64,000 bases of DNA, from assembly GCF_000473065.1 (NCBI RefSeq), contig NZ_AXAZ01000025.1:34015-98014 (forward strand), written 5' to 3'. Source of the DNA: Bradyrhizobium sp. WSM1743 (lineage in GTDB: Bacteria; Pseudomonadota; Alphaproteobacteria; Rhizobiales; Xanthobacteraceae). Shown here piece by piece: positions 1 to 7,771 of this stretch (its first letter is position 1; every line of letters starts with the position of its first letter). Made by a program: the position numbers and the translations under genes. Below the pieces are notes generated by a model that saw only the letters and a program-made list of their open reading frames with translations, was not told the DNA's origin and did not search any database.

Positions 1-581
1 CGAAGCAGGTCTTCTTCGTAAAGTATTCGGCAGACTTGAATGCCTATATGCAGGAACAGTACGATCACCGTAACCGGTGTCAGGTATTGCAGCACGACGC
101 CCAGCACCACGATTTCTTCTGCGACATAGAGCGGGTGCTTGATCCATCGATACGGACCGGTCTGGACCACCGAGCGCGCCTGTGGCACCAGGCTGAACGA
201 CCGACCCAGATGTCGGATGGTGACCAGCATCATGATCGTGCCGACCAGCACGCAAGCCGTCGATGCCAGGTTGGGCAGCGTGTCGTCGGTTTTGCCGAGG
301 AAGCTGATCGTCCATGGTAGATAGCTGCCGACGAAGGCGGCTATTCTTGGAAGCAGGCCGTCTGCATGCGCCTTTGCCGGTGAGCGCGTCATGATCAACA
401 GCGCCAGGAGCATGTAGAAGATGCCAAGGCAAAAACTCGACAAGAGCGAGGGCCATGGATCGGCCAGCGACGCCCCAATCCTGACGGCGACGCAAAGTGC
501 CAGCAACATGAACCACAAGCTGCCCAGCAGCCGCATGATCCGATCGTAAGATCCGCTCTTCGAGAGGGCAATTGTGCTCAT
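1..581 (-). CDS. Isoprenylcysteine methyltransferase-like membrane protein (3' end outside window)
   Basis: The reading frame starts at an ATG at 581, two bases after the tadC stop, and runs off the left edge after about 193 residues. It has several hydrophobic segments (about residues 16-65, 83-120 and 150-175). Near the end are GPYRWIKHPLY and YEEDLL, the SAM-binding motifs of the ICMT/PEMT family of membrane methyltransferases. The substrate is unknown. Its position as the last visible gene of the pilus operon suggests co-transcription. Standard Tad operons have tadD here. The family call is fairly safe, the role is open. Confidence 0.72.
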   Translation of the reverse strand, partial: MSTIALSKSGSYDRIMRLLGSLWFMLLALCVAVRIGASLADPWPSLLSSFCLGIFYMLLALLIMTRSPAKAHADGLLPRIAAFVGSYLPWTISFLGKTDDTLPNLASTACVLVGTIMMLVTIRHLGRSFSLVPQARSVVQTGPYRWIKHPLYVAEEIVVLGVVLQYLTPVTVIVLFLHIGIQVCRILYEEDLL

Positions 582-583
582 GG

Positions 584-1492
584 CTACTTTCCGAAACTGG
601 CGAACGAACGCACGAGGTGCAGAACGGGACTTCCCCCCATGATGACGAACATGGCGGGAAGCAGGAACAGCACCATCGGAATGGTCAGCTTGGCGCCCAA
701 CTTGTGTGCTCTTTCTTCCAGCTTGGTGATGCGCTCCCGCCGCAGGTCGAGCGCGATACTGCGTAGCGCCTGGCCCAACGGCGTTCCGTATTGCAGGCTC
801 TGGCTGATCATTGTGCCGAACCGGCGAAGACCATCCGAAGTGGACGCTAAATTCTCGAAGGCCTCGACGCGACTTGGCAGTATCCGGAGATCATCAAGAA
901 GACGGTGCAGCACCCAGGCCATGGCAGGATTGGTCGACCGCATTTCTTCGGCGACACGCCCCAGCCCGCTTTCCATGCCCATTCCGGCCTCGCTGCATAC
1001 GATCAGCAAATCGATCATATCTGGCGTGCCTAGCCGAATGGCAGCATCAAACCGCCGCTTCATCACCGACAGAACCAATCGCGGACCCAGGATTCCGATC
1101 ACCACACCCATCAGCGTGAAGACCAGCACGTCGGCAGGTCCCCTTCCCGAAAGCTGCGCCAGAAGCAGCGCAATGACCGGGAAAGCGAACATGCTGACGA
1201 CCTTGATGCCGATCCAGACCGGCAAGGTTCGATGATGATTGAACCCCGATGAGTGGAGGATCGTTCGTAGCTCCTCCAGATTCTCCTCGGCGTAGAACCG
1301 CCGATAGCGCGTGCCCAGCCATGAAAACCAACCGGTCAGGTCCTTGAAGGGGGCTGACCGGTAGGGGATACCCATCACGGCGTTTGACACCCGGGTGTCC
1401 AATGCACGGACGTGCAGCTCGCGGATGGTCAACATGCAGGCCGCAGTCCCAGCTGCTACTGCGAGCGCCACCAGACCGAGACCAAACATCAT
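584..1492 (-). CDS. tadC: Tad pilus inner-membrane platform protein TadC
   Basis: This 302-residue protein has a type II secretion F (T2SSF) domain at about residues 155-285, a hydrophobic N-terminus, a pair of membrane segments near 95-135 and one at the C-terminus. That layout is typical of TadC, which pairs with TadB to form the inner-membrane platform driven by the CpaF ATPase. The start overlaps the tadB stop (ATGATG containing the TGA); a second in-frame ATG follows directly. It lies downstream of flp-cpaA-cpaB-cpaE-cpaF-tadB on the same strand. Confidence 0.9.
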   Translation of the reverse strand: MMFGLGLVALAVAAGTAACMLTIRELHVRALDTRVSNAVMGIPYRSAPFKDLTGWFSWLGTRYRRFYAEENLEELRTILHSSGFNHHRTLPVWIGIKVVSMFAFPVIALLLAQLSGRGPADVLVFTLMGVVIGILGPRLVLSVMKRRFDAAIRLGTPDMIDLLIVCSEAGMGMESGLGRVAEEMRSTNPAMAWVLHRLLDDLRILPSRVEAFENLASTSDGLRRFGTMISQSLQYGTPLGQALRSIALDLRRERITKLEERAHKLGAKLTIPMVLFLLPAMFVIMGGSPVLHLVRSFASFGK

Positions 1493-2421
1493 AGTTCTGT
1501 TTCCCGCCTGACCATCCAGCTTATCACCAGATGCCCGATAAGCACCGAGACTATCGCGTAAGCCAGAAGCTTGTTTCCAGTCGGATCAGAGAACAACAGA
1601 TCGACGTTCTGCGGATTGGCCGCGTAGAGCATCGCTCCGGCAATCAGGGGCGAGATCGTGAGTGCTCGCGAGGAAAAAATCACTTCTCCCGCCAGCGCCT
1701 TGGCGCGAGCAGCGAGCGCAACACGCTGACTCACTGTATCGCCCAGCGTCTGCAAGGTCTCGGCCATGCTGCCGCCGGACTTCAACTGGACTGCAAGTGT
1801 CACCGCAAACATCGCATACTCTGCCACTTGCGTTCGCCGATAGACGGCCTCGACGGCTTCCTCTGGAGGTCTTCCCAGATTCATTTCGCTGCATACGATT
1901 GCAAACTGCCCAGACGTTGGTTGCGGCATCTCGCGCGCGATGGTGCGAAATGCTTCGTGCACGGGCAGACCCGATCGAACCGTACTTGTCACCAGCTGAA
2001 TGGCGTCAGGCAGCTGTCGGAAAAGTTGACTGGCGAAGCGACGCTGCTGCCATCCAAACAGACCTCGCACGACCACCACGGCGGCAATTGCAGCCGCGAC
2101 AGACACGTAGAAAATGGAAAATCCCAGCAGGCTATTTGCATAGAAGATCGCTGCTACCGTGATGACGGCAGCAAGCAGCACATACGCCGGATGCCAGGTA
2201 TGAACCATCTCGGGCCTGTAATTGGTCAAACGGTGGAGAAGCAGATACCGGGATCCGGCCTCCGCCCGGCGAATGGATGGCAGGTTGGCCGGATGGGAGG
2301 CCGGTAGAGCGACCGCCAGCCGGCGGTCCATGCGTCGCTCCCGGCCGTCGAGCCACAAGGAGCTGGCGGCTGCGCACATCGCAAGCACCAGAACAGCGAC
2401 GATCACGGACTCAGGTATCAT
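1489..2421 (-). CDS. tadB: Tad pilus inner-membrane platform protein TadB
   Basis: The 310-residue product has an N-terminal membrane segment, two more near 85-120, a T2SSF domain at about 150-275 and a C-terminal membrane segment. It includes the SGLPVHEAFRTIAREM type of motif usual in TadB. It should form the platform complex with TadC and couple to the CpaF hexamer. The ATG overlaps the cpaF stop by four bases (ATGA), so the genes are probably translationally coupled. Confidence 0.9.
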   Translation of the reverse strand: MIPESVIVAVLVLAMCAAASSLWLDGRERRMDRRLAVALPASHPANLPSIRRAEAGSRYLLLHRLTNYRPEMVHTWHPAYVLLAAVITVAAIFYANSLLGFSIFYVSVAAAIAAVVVVRGLFGWQQRRFASQLFRQLPDAIQLVTSTVRSGLPVHEAFRTIAREMPQPTSGQFAIVCSEMNLGRPPEEAVEAVYRRTQVAEYAMFAVTLAVQLKSGGSMAETLQTLGDTVSQRVALAARAKALAGEVIFSSRALTISPLIAGAMLYAANPQNVDLLFSDPTGNKLLAYAIVSVLIGHLVISWMVRRETEL

Positions 2422-3800
2422 ATTTGCCTCACTGCCTCGGTCCAGGCGCGATCAAGCCCGAAATAGACAAGACGGGTTTTGAATTTCGGGACTGCAAGGG
2501 TGGCCCTGTAAGCGCCTGAGATCCGCCCGTGCTCATCCTCCTCCTGGTACTCGAAGGTTGCGATGTCGTTGGTGGTGATCACATCCGCTTCCAGCCCCAT
2601 CACCTCGCTGATCTGGACAATGCGACGTTGTCCATCGCGCATGCGTTCGACTTGCACGATGAGATCCAGCGCAGCGACGATCTGAGCTCGAATGGCGCGC
2701 GACGGCAGATTCACCTGCCCCATCTGCACCATGTTCTCGATGCGGGTCAGGGCATCGCGGGCGCTATTGGCGTGGACCGTGGAGATCGAACCATCATGAC
2801 CGGTGTTCATTGCCTGCAGCATGTCAAACGCTTCGGCGCCGCGCACCTCGCCCACGACGATCCGGTCGGGACGCATGCGCAACGCATTCCACAAGAGATC
2901 GCGCTGCGTCACCTGCCCCGTGCCTTCGAGGCTGGGAGGCCGGGTCTCAAGGCTGATCACGTGCGGCTGCTGGAGCTGCAACTCTGCCGCATCCTCGATG
3001 GTGACGACGCGCTCGCTGTGATCGATGAACTGGCTCATGGCGTTGAGCAGCGTCGTCTTGCCGGACCCGGTGCCGCCGGAGACCAGAACATTGAGCCGAC
3101 ACCGGGCGGCGATCTCCAGCAATTGTCCGATGGCTGGGGTCATTGAGCCGTTTTCGACCATTGCAGAGATATCCAAGCGGCGGCTTGGAAATTTTCGAAT
3201 CGAAATGCAAGGGCTATGGATCGCCAGCGGCGGGAAGATGATGTTGACCCGGCTGCCATCGGGCAAGCGGCAATCCACCATCGGACTGGATTCATCGATG
3301 CGCCGCCCGACTTGCGCGGCAATTTTCTGGGCCACCGATGCGATGTGATCATTGTCGCGGAAGCGCACCGCGATCCGCTCCAGCTTGCCGGCCCGTTCGA
3401 CATAAACGTTGCTCGGTCCGTTGATCATGATATCGTTGATTGATTGATCGAGCAGAAGCGGACGCAGCGGCCCGTAGCCGGTCATGTCGTCCGCAATCTC
3501 ATCCGCCAGTTGAAGCTGCTCGCGACCCGACAGTTCGAGCCGTTCCTCATTGGCGATTCCATGGATGATTTCCTCGATCTGCCGCCGAAGGACGTCACGC
3601 GAGACAGTCGCGGCCACCGATGGCTCAATCTGCTCGATGACGCGTTCGCGCAGTGAAGCCGGCATCACTGGCCGCTCAATCGAAGGTTCGTCGCGCCTTG
3701 ACGTTGATGCAGCCACGCTTGGCATCGATGCAGCCAAGCTTGGCGCCAATGCAGGCAAGCGAACCGACGTTTCGCCGTCGCGCCTACCAAACTTTCTCAT
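2418..3800 (-). CDS. cpaF: Tad pilus assembly/secretion ATPase CpaF (TadA)
   Basis: A complete 460-residue GspE/VirB11-type ATPase that powers Flp pilus extension. Walker A is GGTGSGKT at 242-249, the Asp box VTIEDAAEL lies near 266-274, Walker B RIVVGEVRG at 313-321 and the His box STVHANS at 340-346. All key residues are present, so the enzyme should be active. The N-terminal 50 residues are low-complexity, with a seven-residue repeat (LPALAPS, LAASMPS, VAASTSR) from 21-bp DNA repeats around 3710-3775. The ATG overlaps the cpaE stop by four bases. Confidence 0.95.
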   Translation of the reverse strand: MRKFGRRDGETSVRLPALAPSLAASMPSVAASTSRRDEPSIERPVMPASLRERVIEQIEPSVAATVSRDVLRRQIEEIIHGIANEERLELSGREQLQLADEIADDMTGYGPLRPLLLDQSINDIMINGPSNVYVERAGKLERIAVRFRDNDHIASVAQKIAAQVGRRIDESSPMVDCRLPDGSRVNIIFPPLAIHSPCISIRKFPSRRLDISAMVENGSMTPAIGQLLEIAARCRLNVLVSGGTGSGKTTLLNAMSQFIDHSERVVTIEDAAELQLQQPHVISLETRPPSLEGTGQVTQRDLLWNALRMRPDRIVVGEVRGAEAFDMLQAMNTGHDGSISTVHANSARDALTRIENMVQMGQVNLPSRAIRAQIVAALDLIVQVERMRDGQRRIVQISEVMGLEADVITTNDIATFEYQEEDEHGRISGAYRATLAVPKFKTRLVYFGLDRAWTEAVRQI

Positions 3801-4999
3801 AGCCCCAGCAGCCTCCTCAGCCGTCCCTTCCGCTCGACGCCGAGCCCCGTGATCTCCCGTACGATCGGCGCGAGATGGCGTCGCAGTCCTGATACGTGCT
3901 TCAGCGCGGGAATTCCGAGATTGACCGCCTGGGTCATGCCCTTCCCAAGATCGGGTACAACCATGTCTGGCTCTGTCCCCAACGCCTTGACCACCGCGGC
4001 CCTGGGGAGGCCGCCGGGGCGATTGGCGCGGTTTAGCAAGGTAAAGACCCGATCCCTTCCGGCAATGTTGGTGACGGCCATCCGCAGTGCATGGGCATTG
4101 CGAAGTCCGGTCACCTCGGCCTCCAGCAGCACCAGCACGTGCCGAGAAAGAGAGATCACCGGATGGATGGATGGCGGAAACGGGACCGGGACATCGACAA
4201 CGATGTAATTGAATCGTTGGCGCAGCAGACCAAGGACGTGCCTCACGCCCGCTTCGGTGATGTCGAGCTGAGCGTCCAGCTCCTCGTCGGCGGAGATCAG
4301 GCTGACTCGCTCGTTGACCGCAATTGCGGCGCGCTCGAGGAACAACGTGTCCGCCCGCATCGGGTTCTCCAGGGCGATGCGCAGGCCTGGTCCGGGCTGA
4401 ACACCCAACATCACGGCTGTTTCGCCGGCTTGAAGATGAAGGTCGAGCAGCGCGACCTTGGCCTTGGTGGTTTCGGCCAGTTGCAGCGCGAGATTGATGG
4501 CGATACTCGTTGCGCCGGCACCGCCCTGCGCGCCACAGATCGAGACCACATGCCCGCCTCGATCGGTCGGACCCGGCGCACGATCGCCGAGCAGTTTTGG
4601 GCGCAGCTGGTCCAGCACCATGTCCCGCGTGATCGGCCTCGGCAGGTACTCGGTCAACCCGAGCTCCATAAGCGCGCGGTAGAAGGTGATCTCCCTGCTT
4701 TCACCGATCAGAGCCACCCGGACATCGGGCGGGCAGACGCCGGCCAGCCTCTCCAGTTCGGCAAATGGATCATCGATTCCACTGATGTCCGTCACCAAGG
4801 CGAACAATTCGGTGTCCGTTTCGAGCATCCGTATGGCATTGCGGATCGTGCCACGCTTGATCGAAATGTTGCTGCCTTCGAGACCCTTGCGCAGCGCCGC
4901 AGCACTCAGCTCGTCATTCACGAAGCAGACGATTCGATTGCGCGCGACAACAGACGTCGCTTCTTCAGGTGAACTGACGGCCGCTATGTTGACGCTCAT
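3797..4999 (-). CDS. cpaE: Tad pilus polar localisation protein CpaE (TadZ), receiver-like plus MinD-like
   Basis: I place the start at the ATG at 4999 (MSVNIAAVSS), which overlaps the cpaB stop as TGATG and gives 400 residues. The open frame extends further upstream but only through cpaB in another frame. Residues 20-135 resemble an atypical receiver domain and 145-390 a ParA/MinD-type P-loop domain. The P-loop reads GAQGGAGATS (156-165): both lysines of the ParA signature are missing, more extreme than in Caulobacter CpaE, so nucleotide hydrolysis is doubtful. Known family role: placing the Tad machine in the cell. Confidence 0.88.
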   Translation of the reverse strand: MSVNIAAVSSPEEATSVVARNRIVCFVNDELSAAALRKGLEGSNISIKRGTIRNAIRMLETDTELFALVTDISGIDDPFAELERLAGVCPPDVRVALIGESREITFYRALMELGLTEYLPRPITRDMVLDQLRPKLLGDRAPGPTDRGGHVVSICGAQGGAGATSIAINLALQLAETTKAKVALLDLHLQAGETAVMLGVQPGPGLRIALENPMRADTLFLERAAIAVNERVSLISADEELDAQLDITEAGVRHVLGLLRQRFNYIVVDVPVPFPPSIHPVISLSRHVLVLLEAEVTGLRNAHALRMAVTNIAGRDRVFTLLNRANRPGGLPRAAVVKALGTEPDMVVPDLGKGMTQAVNLGIPALKHVSGLRRHLAPIVREITGLGVERKGRLRRLLGL

Positions 5000-5967
5000 C
5001 AACGTTTCTCCAGCAACTTGCCTGCCTGAACCACCATCGTCGCCCCGCGGCGGGACACTTCCGGCCCGTCGCAGTTGATCAGAGTGTCGCCGTCGGCAGA
5101 TTCCTGTTTCCTGACCGAGTACTGCTTGATCTGACCACCGGAATGAACGACGACCGCTGCAGTCCGGCCGGCAATTGCATTCTGGCGAGCGATTTCCGGC
5201 GACACATCGCAGCTGGACATGGCGCCGGTGTCCGCCGTATCCCACTGCTCGACTGCTGCCCGTACCGCCAGGGAAAGCGTTCCGAGCTGCCGTGCGACCG
5301 TGATCTTCTTGACCTGGTCTGGCGCAAGCTCCAACGACACCGTCTGCGCTTGCTTGCCGGCCACCGAGCCGGCCATGGAGCTTACGGTTCGGCCGCCCTG
5401 CATAATTTCCTGATCAACCGCGATGACTCGAACGTTGCCTAGAACGGTTTCGCTCAAGGCCCGGCGCGCGGGGTCTGCCTTCTCGAACACCTGGGTCAAC
5501 AAGACGTCGACATGATCACCCGGCCTGATCAGCCCCGACACGCCAGACTCCTCATCCACCTTGATGCTGATTGCACGGCTATCCGGTGCCAAGACGCTGG
5601 CCAGGAAACCCCGATCTCGAGGTCGCAATACGTCCTGCAAGGTGATCGGATTGCCAGCGTCGACGAACTTGCGAATCAGAGAGCCGGGAAGTCCGGCCTT
5701 CGAGTCGGGTGTTTCCAGGATCGCCCCTGCAGGAAGGCGTTCAGGCAACACCGAGCGCACCGTGAAATCTTCTTCGCGGGCCAATGTACCTTTCGACAGC
5801 GGACGTGCCGCGACAAAATACCCGACAGTTGAAGGAGGCGCCGGCCCCTGCTCGGCGACCGTTACCGGAACCTGCTTCGGCAGGTTCATGTTGTAGGCGA
5901 TCAGCCCGAACGCGGTGGTTGCGAGCAAAAGCACAAGGATGATTGAGAGGCGCAACGCGGATGACAT
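4999..5967 (-). CDS. cpaB: Flp pilus assembly protein CpaB (RcpC)
   Basis: The 322-residue product has an N-terminal membrane anchor (residues 7-27), a SAF domain at about 48-115 and the RcpC/CpaB C-terminal region (to about 290) containing IRPGDHVDVLLT. CpaB is thought to be a periplasmic protein stabilising the secretin. It starts one base after the cpaA stop. It is followed directly by cpaE; the secretin gene cpaC and the cpaD gene that normally lie between them are absent. Confidence 0.9.
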   Translation of the reverse strand: MSSALRLSIILVLLLATTAFGLIAYNMNLPKQVPVTVAEQGPAPPSTVGYFVAARPLSKGTLAREEDFTVRSVLPERLPAGAILETPDSKAGLPGSLIRKFVDAGNPITLQDVLRPRDRGFLASVLAPDSRAISIKVDEESGVSGLIRPGDHVDVLLTQVFEKADPARRALSETVLGNVRVIAVDQEIMQGGRTVSSMAGSVAGKQAQTVSLELAPDQVKKITVARQLGTLSLAVRAAVEQWDTADTGAMSSCDVSPEIARQNAIAGRTAAVVVHSGGQIKQYSVRKQESADGDTLINCDGPEVSRRGATMVVQAGKLLEKR

Positions 5968-5968
5968 G

Positions 5969-6475
5969 TCAAAATCCTCTGCTCAAGATGGTCCAGATGC
6001 CACCGCACGCTATGGCCACGCCGTAAGGCAGGGGCGCATGTCGCACGTGGCGCCAACGCTCGATCGCGTAGACGCGGCGTGCGAGCGACGATCCGACTGG
6101 TGCCAACCTCGGATATGGCAGGACGCGCATCACCAGATGCACGAGGGCAAGAACGCCCCCCGTCAGCGAGGTTACGGTCAACACCTGAATCAAGCCCGTC
6201 GGCGACAGACCAATAGCCAAAGCTAACAGCAACTTGACGTCGCCCCCGCCAATCCCGCCACGCTGGTAAAGCGCGAACAGCAGCAAGAACAGGATCGTCG
6301 CGGCGATGACGGATTCGACAAGTTGCATCGGGCTGGCAAGCTGGCCGGCAATCCCGAGCAGCGCCAGCAAGAGACAAGCGTCATTTCGGATCAAGCGGGT
6401 CGCAACATCGAGCATTGCGACGTACAGCAGCAATGCGATTTCAAGTATGGAGGCGACGTAAGAAACCCAGCTCAT
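5969..6475 (-). CDS. cpaA: Prepilin peptidase CpaA (A24 family)
   Basis: A 168-residue polytopic membrane protein with the two catalytic aspartates of A24 aspartic peptidases: D23 in AMLDVATRLI and D79 in GGIGGGDVKLL. It should cut the leader of the Flp pilin encoded just upstream. It lacks the methyltransferase domain of PilD-type enzymes, as is normal for CpaA. The gene is separated from flp by about 100 bases that contain a strong hairpin. Confidence 0.9.
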   Translation of the reverse strand: MSWVSYVASILEIALLLYVAMLDVATRLIRNDACLLLALLGIAGQLASPMQLVESVIAATILFLLLFALYQRGGIGGGDVKLLLALAIGLSPTGLIQVLTVTSLTGGVLALVHLVMRVLPYPRLAPVGSSLARRVYAIERWRHVRHAPLPYGVAIACGGIWTILSRGF

Positions 6476-6525
6476 GCATGCCTCAAAGAGGTGGAAGGCA
6501 CACTAAAATGAAAGAGAGAACATTC

Positions 6526-6554
6526 GAGGGGGGACACATTCCGAGGCCCCCCTC
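6526..6554 (-). promoter_or_regulatory. G/C-rich hairpin between flp and cpaA
   Basis: GAGGGGGG (6526-6533) pairs perfectly with CCCCCCTC (6547-6554) across a 13-base loop. It lies 19 bases after the flp stop and upstream of cpaA. No clear U-run follows on the minus strand. Such a hairpin could act as a partial terminator or 3' stabiliser that raises pilin mRNA above the assembly genes; that role is inferred. Confidence 0.55.
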
Positions 6555-6572
6555 TGGCGCCAGATCGCCGAA

Positions 6573-6782
6573 TCAAACTGCTGCAGTAAAAGCTGTGGTG
6601 ATCGCCGTGATCCCGCCGGTCAGCGCCGTTCCGATCGCGCCGCCGGCTCCAACGCCGAACACGGCCGACACGGCGCCGATGATGCAAACCGCGACGATGA
6701 TGTACTCGAACGACACCACGCCATCCTGGTCGGCGCGCAGACGCTTCATGGCTTCGGTGGTCTTGATGTAATATTGCAACAT
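6573..6782 (-). CDS. flp: Flp-type (class IVb) major pilin
   Basis: A 69-residue prepilin. I use the ATG at 6782 (MLQYYIKTTE), which has AAAGAAAGG about 9 bases upstream, rather than an earlier in-frame ATG. The leader ends at G21, followed by VVSFEY, so cleavage gives a Glu at mature position 5 and a Tyr at 6, the Flp signature. A hydrophobic helix rich in Ala, Gly and Val follows. It is the first gene of the pilus operon; only one pilin copy is present. Confidence 0.93.
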   Translation of the reverse strand: MLQYYIKTTEAMKRLRADQDGVVSFEYIIVAVCIIGAVSAVFGVGAGGAIGTALTGGITAITTAFTAAV

Positions 6783-6960
6783 AGGGAAAACCTTTCTTTC
6801 GATACGAAGCTTCAGACAACCCTTTGGCGGCTGCGGACGATAACCGCCCGCCACCTCATAAACTCTTTATTAAATATTATATCTAGTCAATATCTATTAT
6901 TCGGTTGCTTTTAAATTGCCGCTCGCATACGATTTAAATTTGACAGGGCGCCGACAAAAT
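6783..6960 (-). promoter_or_regulatory. AT-rich promoter region of the flp/cpa operon
   Basis: The 180 bases upstream of flp are strikingly AT-rich compared with the rest of the window. On the minus strand there is a perfect TATAAT at 6881-6876, about 95 bases before the flp start, but no good -35 box at the right spacing. The location fits the operon promoter; the exact element is uncertain. Confidence 0.35.
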
Positions 6961-7771
6961 GTCTTTTATCACAACGACATGTGTGAATTAACCATCAATC
7001 GACCGACATTTACCGGGACAGTGCGACATTCAAGCCGGACGGCAGGCCGCGCGATTTCTCCCCGCTCCAGCCCCATTAATGCTGCGCCGTCTTTATTTAA
7101 TTCACATGCACGCCGATTTGCTGACCGCAAACGAGAGGCCCGGTCTCGGCGGCGCGGTGCGCGATCCGAGTGAAGTGCGGTCCGGCACCACGCAGCTGGT
7201 CCTCCGGTGTGGCCAAGGCGGCGGAGTTCTTCACGAACTCCTTAGGGCGAGCGATCGGAGATCACTTACTCGGCTCGCTTACCTAAAACCCCTCGCGCGA
7301 CGAGGCGGAGTTAAGGTGCGGATGCTACCTGGAACGACTCAGTCAAAAGCTGTCGGCGCAGCAGTTGATCGATGTCCGTAGCCATTTGGTCGGTTCGATT
7401 AAATGATTGAACGTGGGGGCCGCTTTGGTGGATCCCTCGCACAGCATGAGGAATGGCATGGAGAAGGTTTCCTGCGCGCGATGGCAGCGCTCTTCCATCA
7501 GTATGCCCGGCGCGACCGCCGGCTTGATCGAATGACCCTATCTGCCACTGCCGGCCCATTGCAGCCGCGAAACGAGCCGCTTGTGTCGCGGATTGAGACC
7601 ATGCGCCTGGCGACGGCGCGATCGCTATACACCGACGATGGTGCGATTTTCCCGCAGCAACCAGCCGAACAGGTCTGGTTGCGGTCAGGACATTGTTCCT
7701 CAGGAAAGCACCATTTAGCCTCTCGCTGATCCCTCGGCAGTTGCGGTTTCGCTCGACGGTCGACGTCGTCG
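6961..7771. other. Stretch without a recognisable gene
   Basis: Several overlapping open frames exist on both strands (for example 7403-7729 plus and 7311-7817 minus), but none shows a recognisable domain, a good ribosome binding site or sensible composition. The stretch separates the pilus promoter from the 3' end of the RTX pseudogene and is probably decayed sequence. Confidence 0.4.

Noticed and set aside
5000..5245. Longer CpaE starting at 5245
   Set aside because: The extra 82 residues overlap cpaB in another frame and have no CpaE similarity; the ATG at 4999 fits the coupling.
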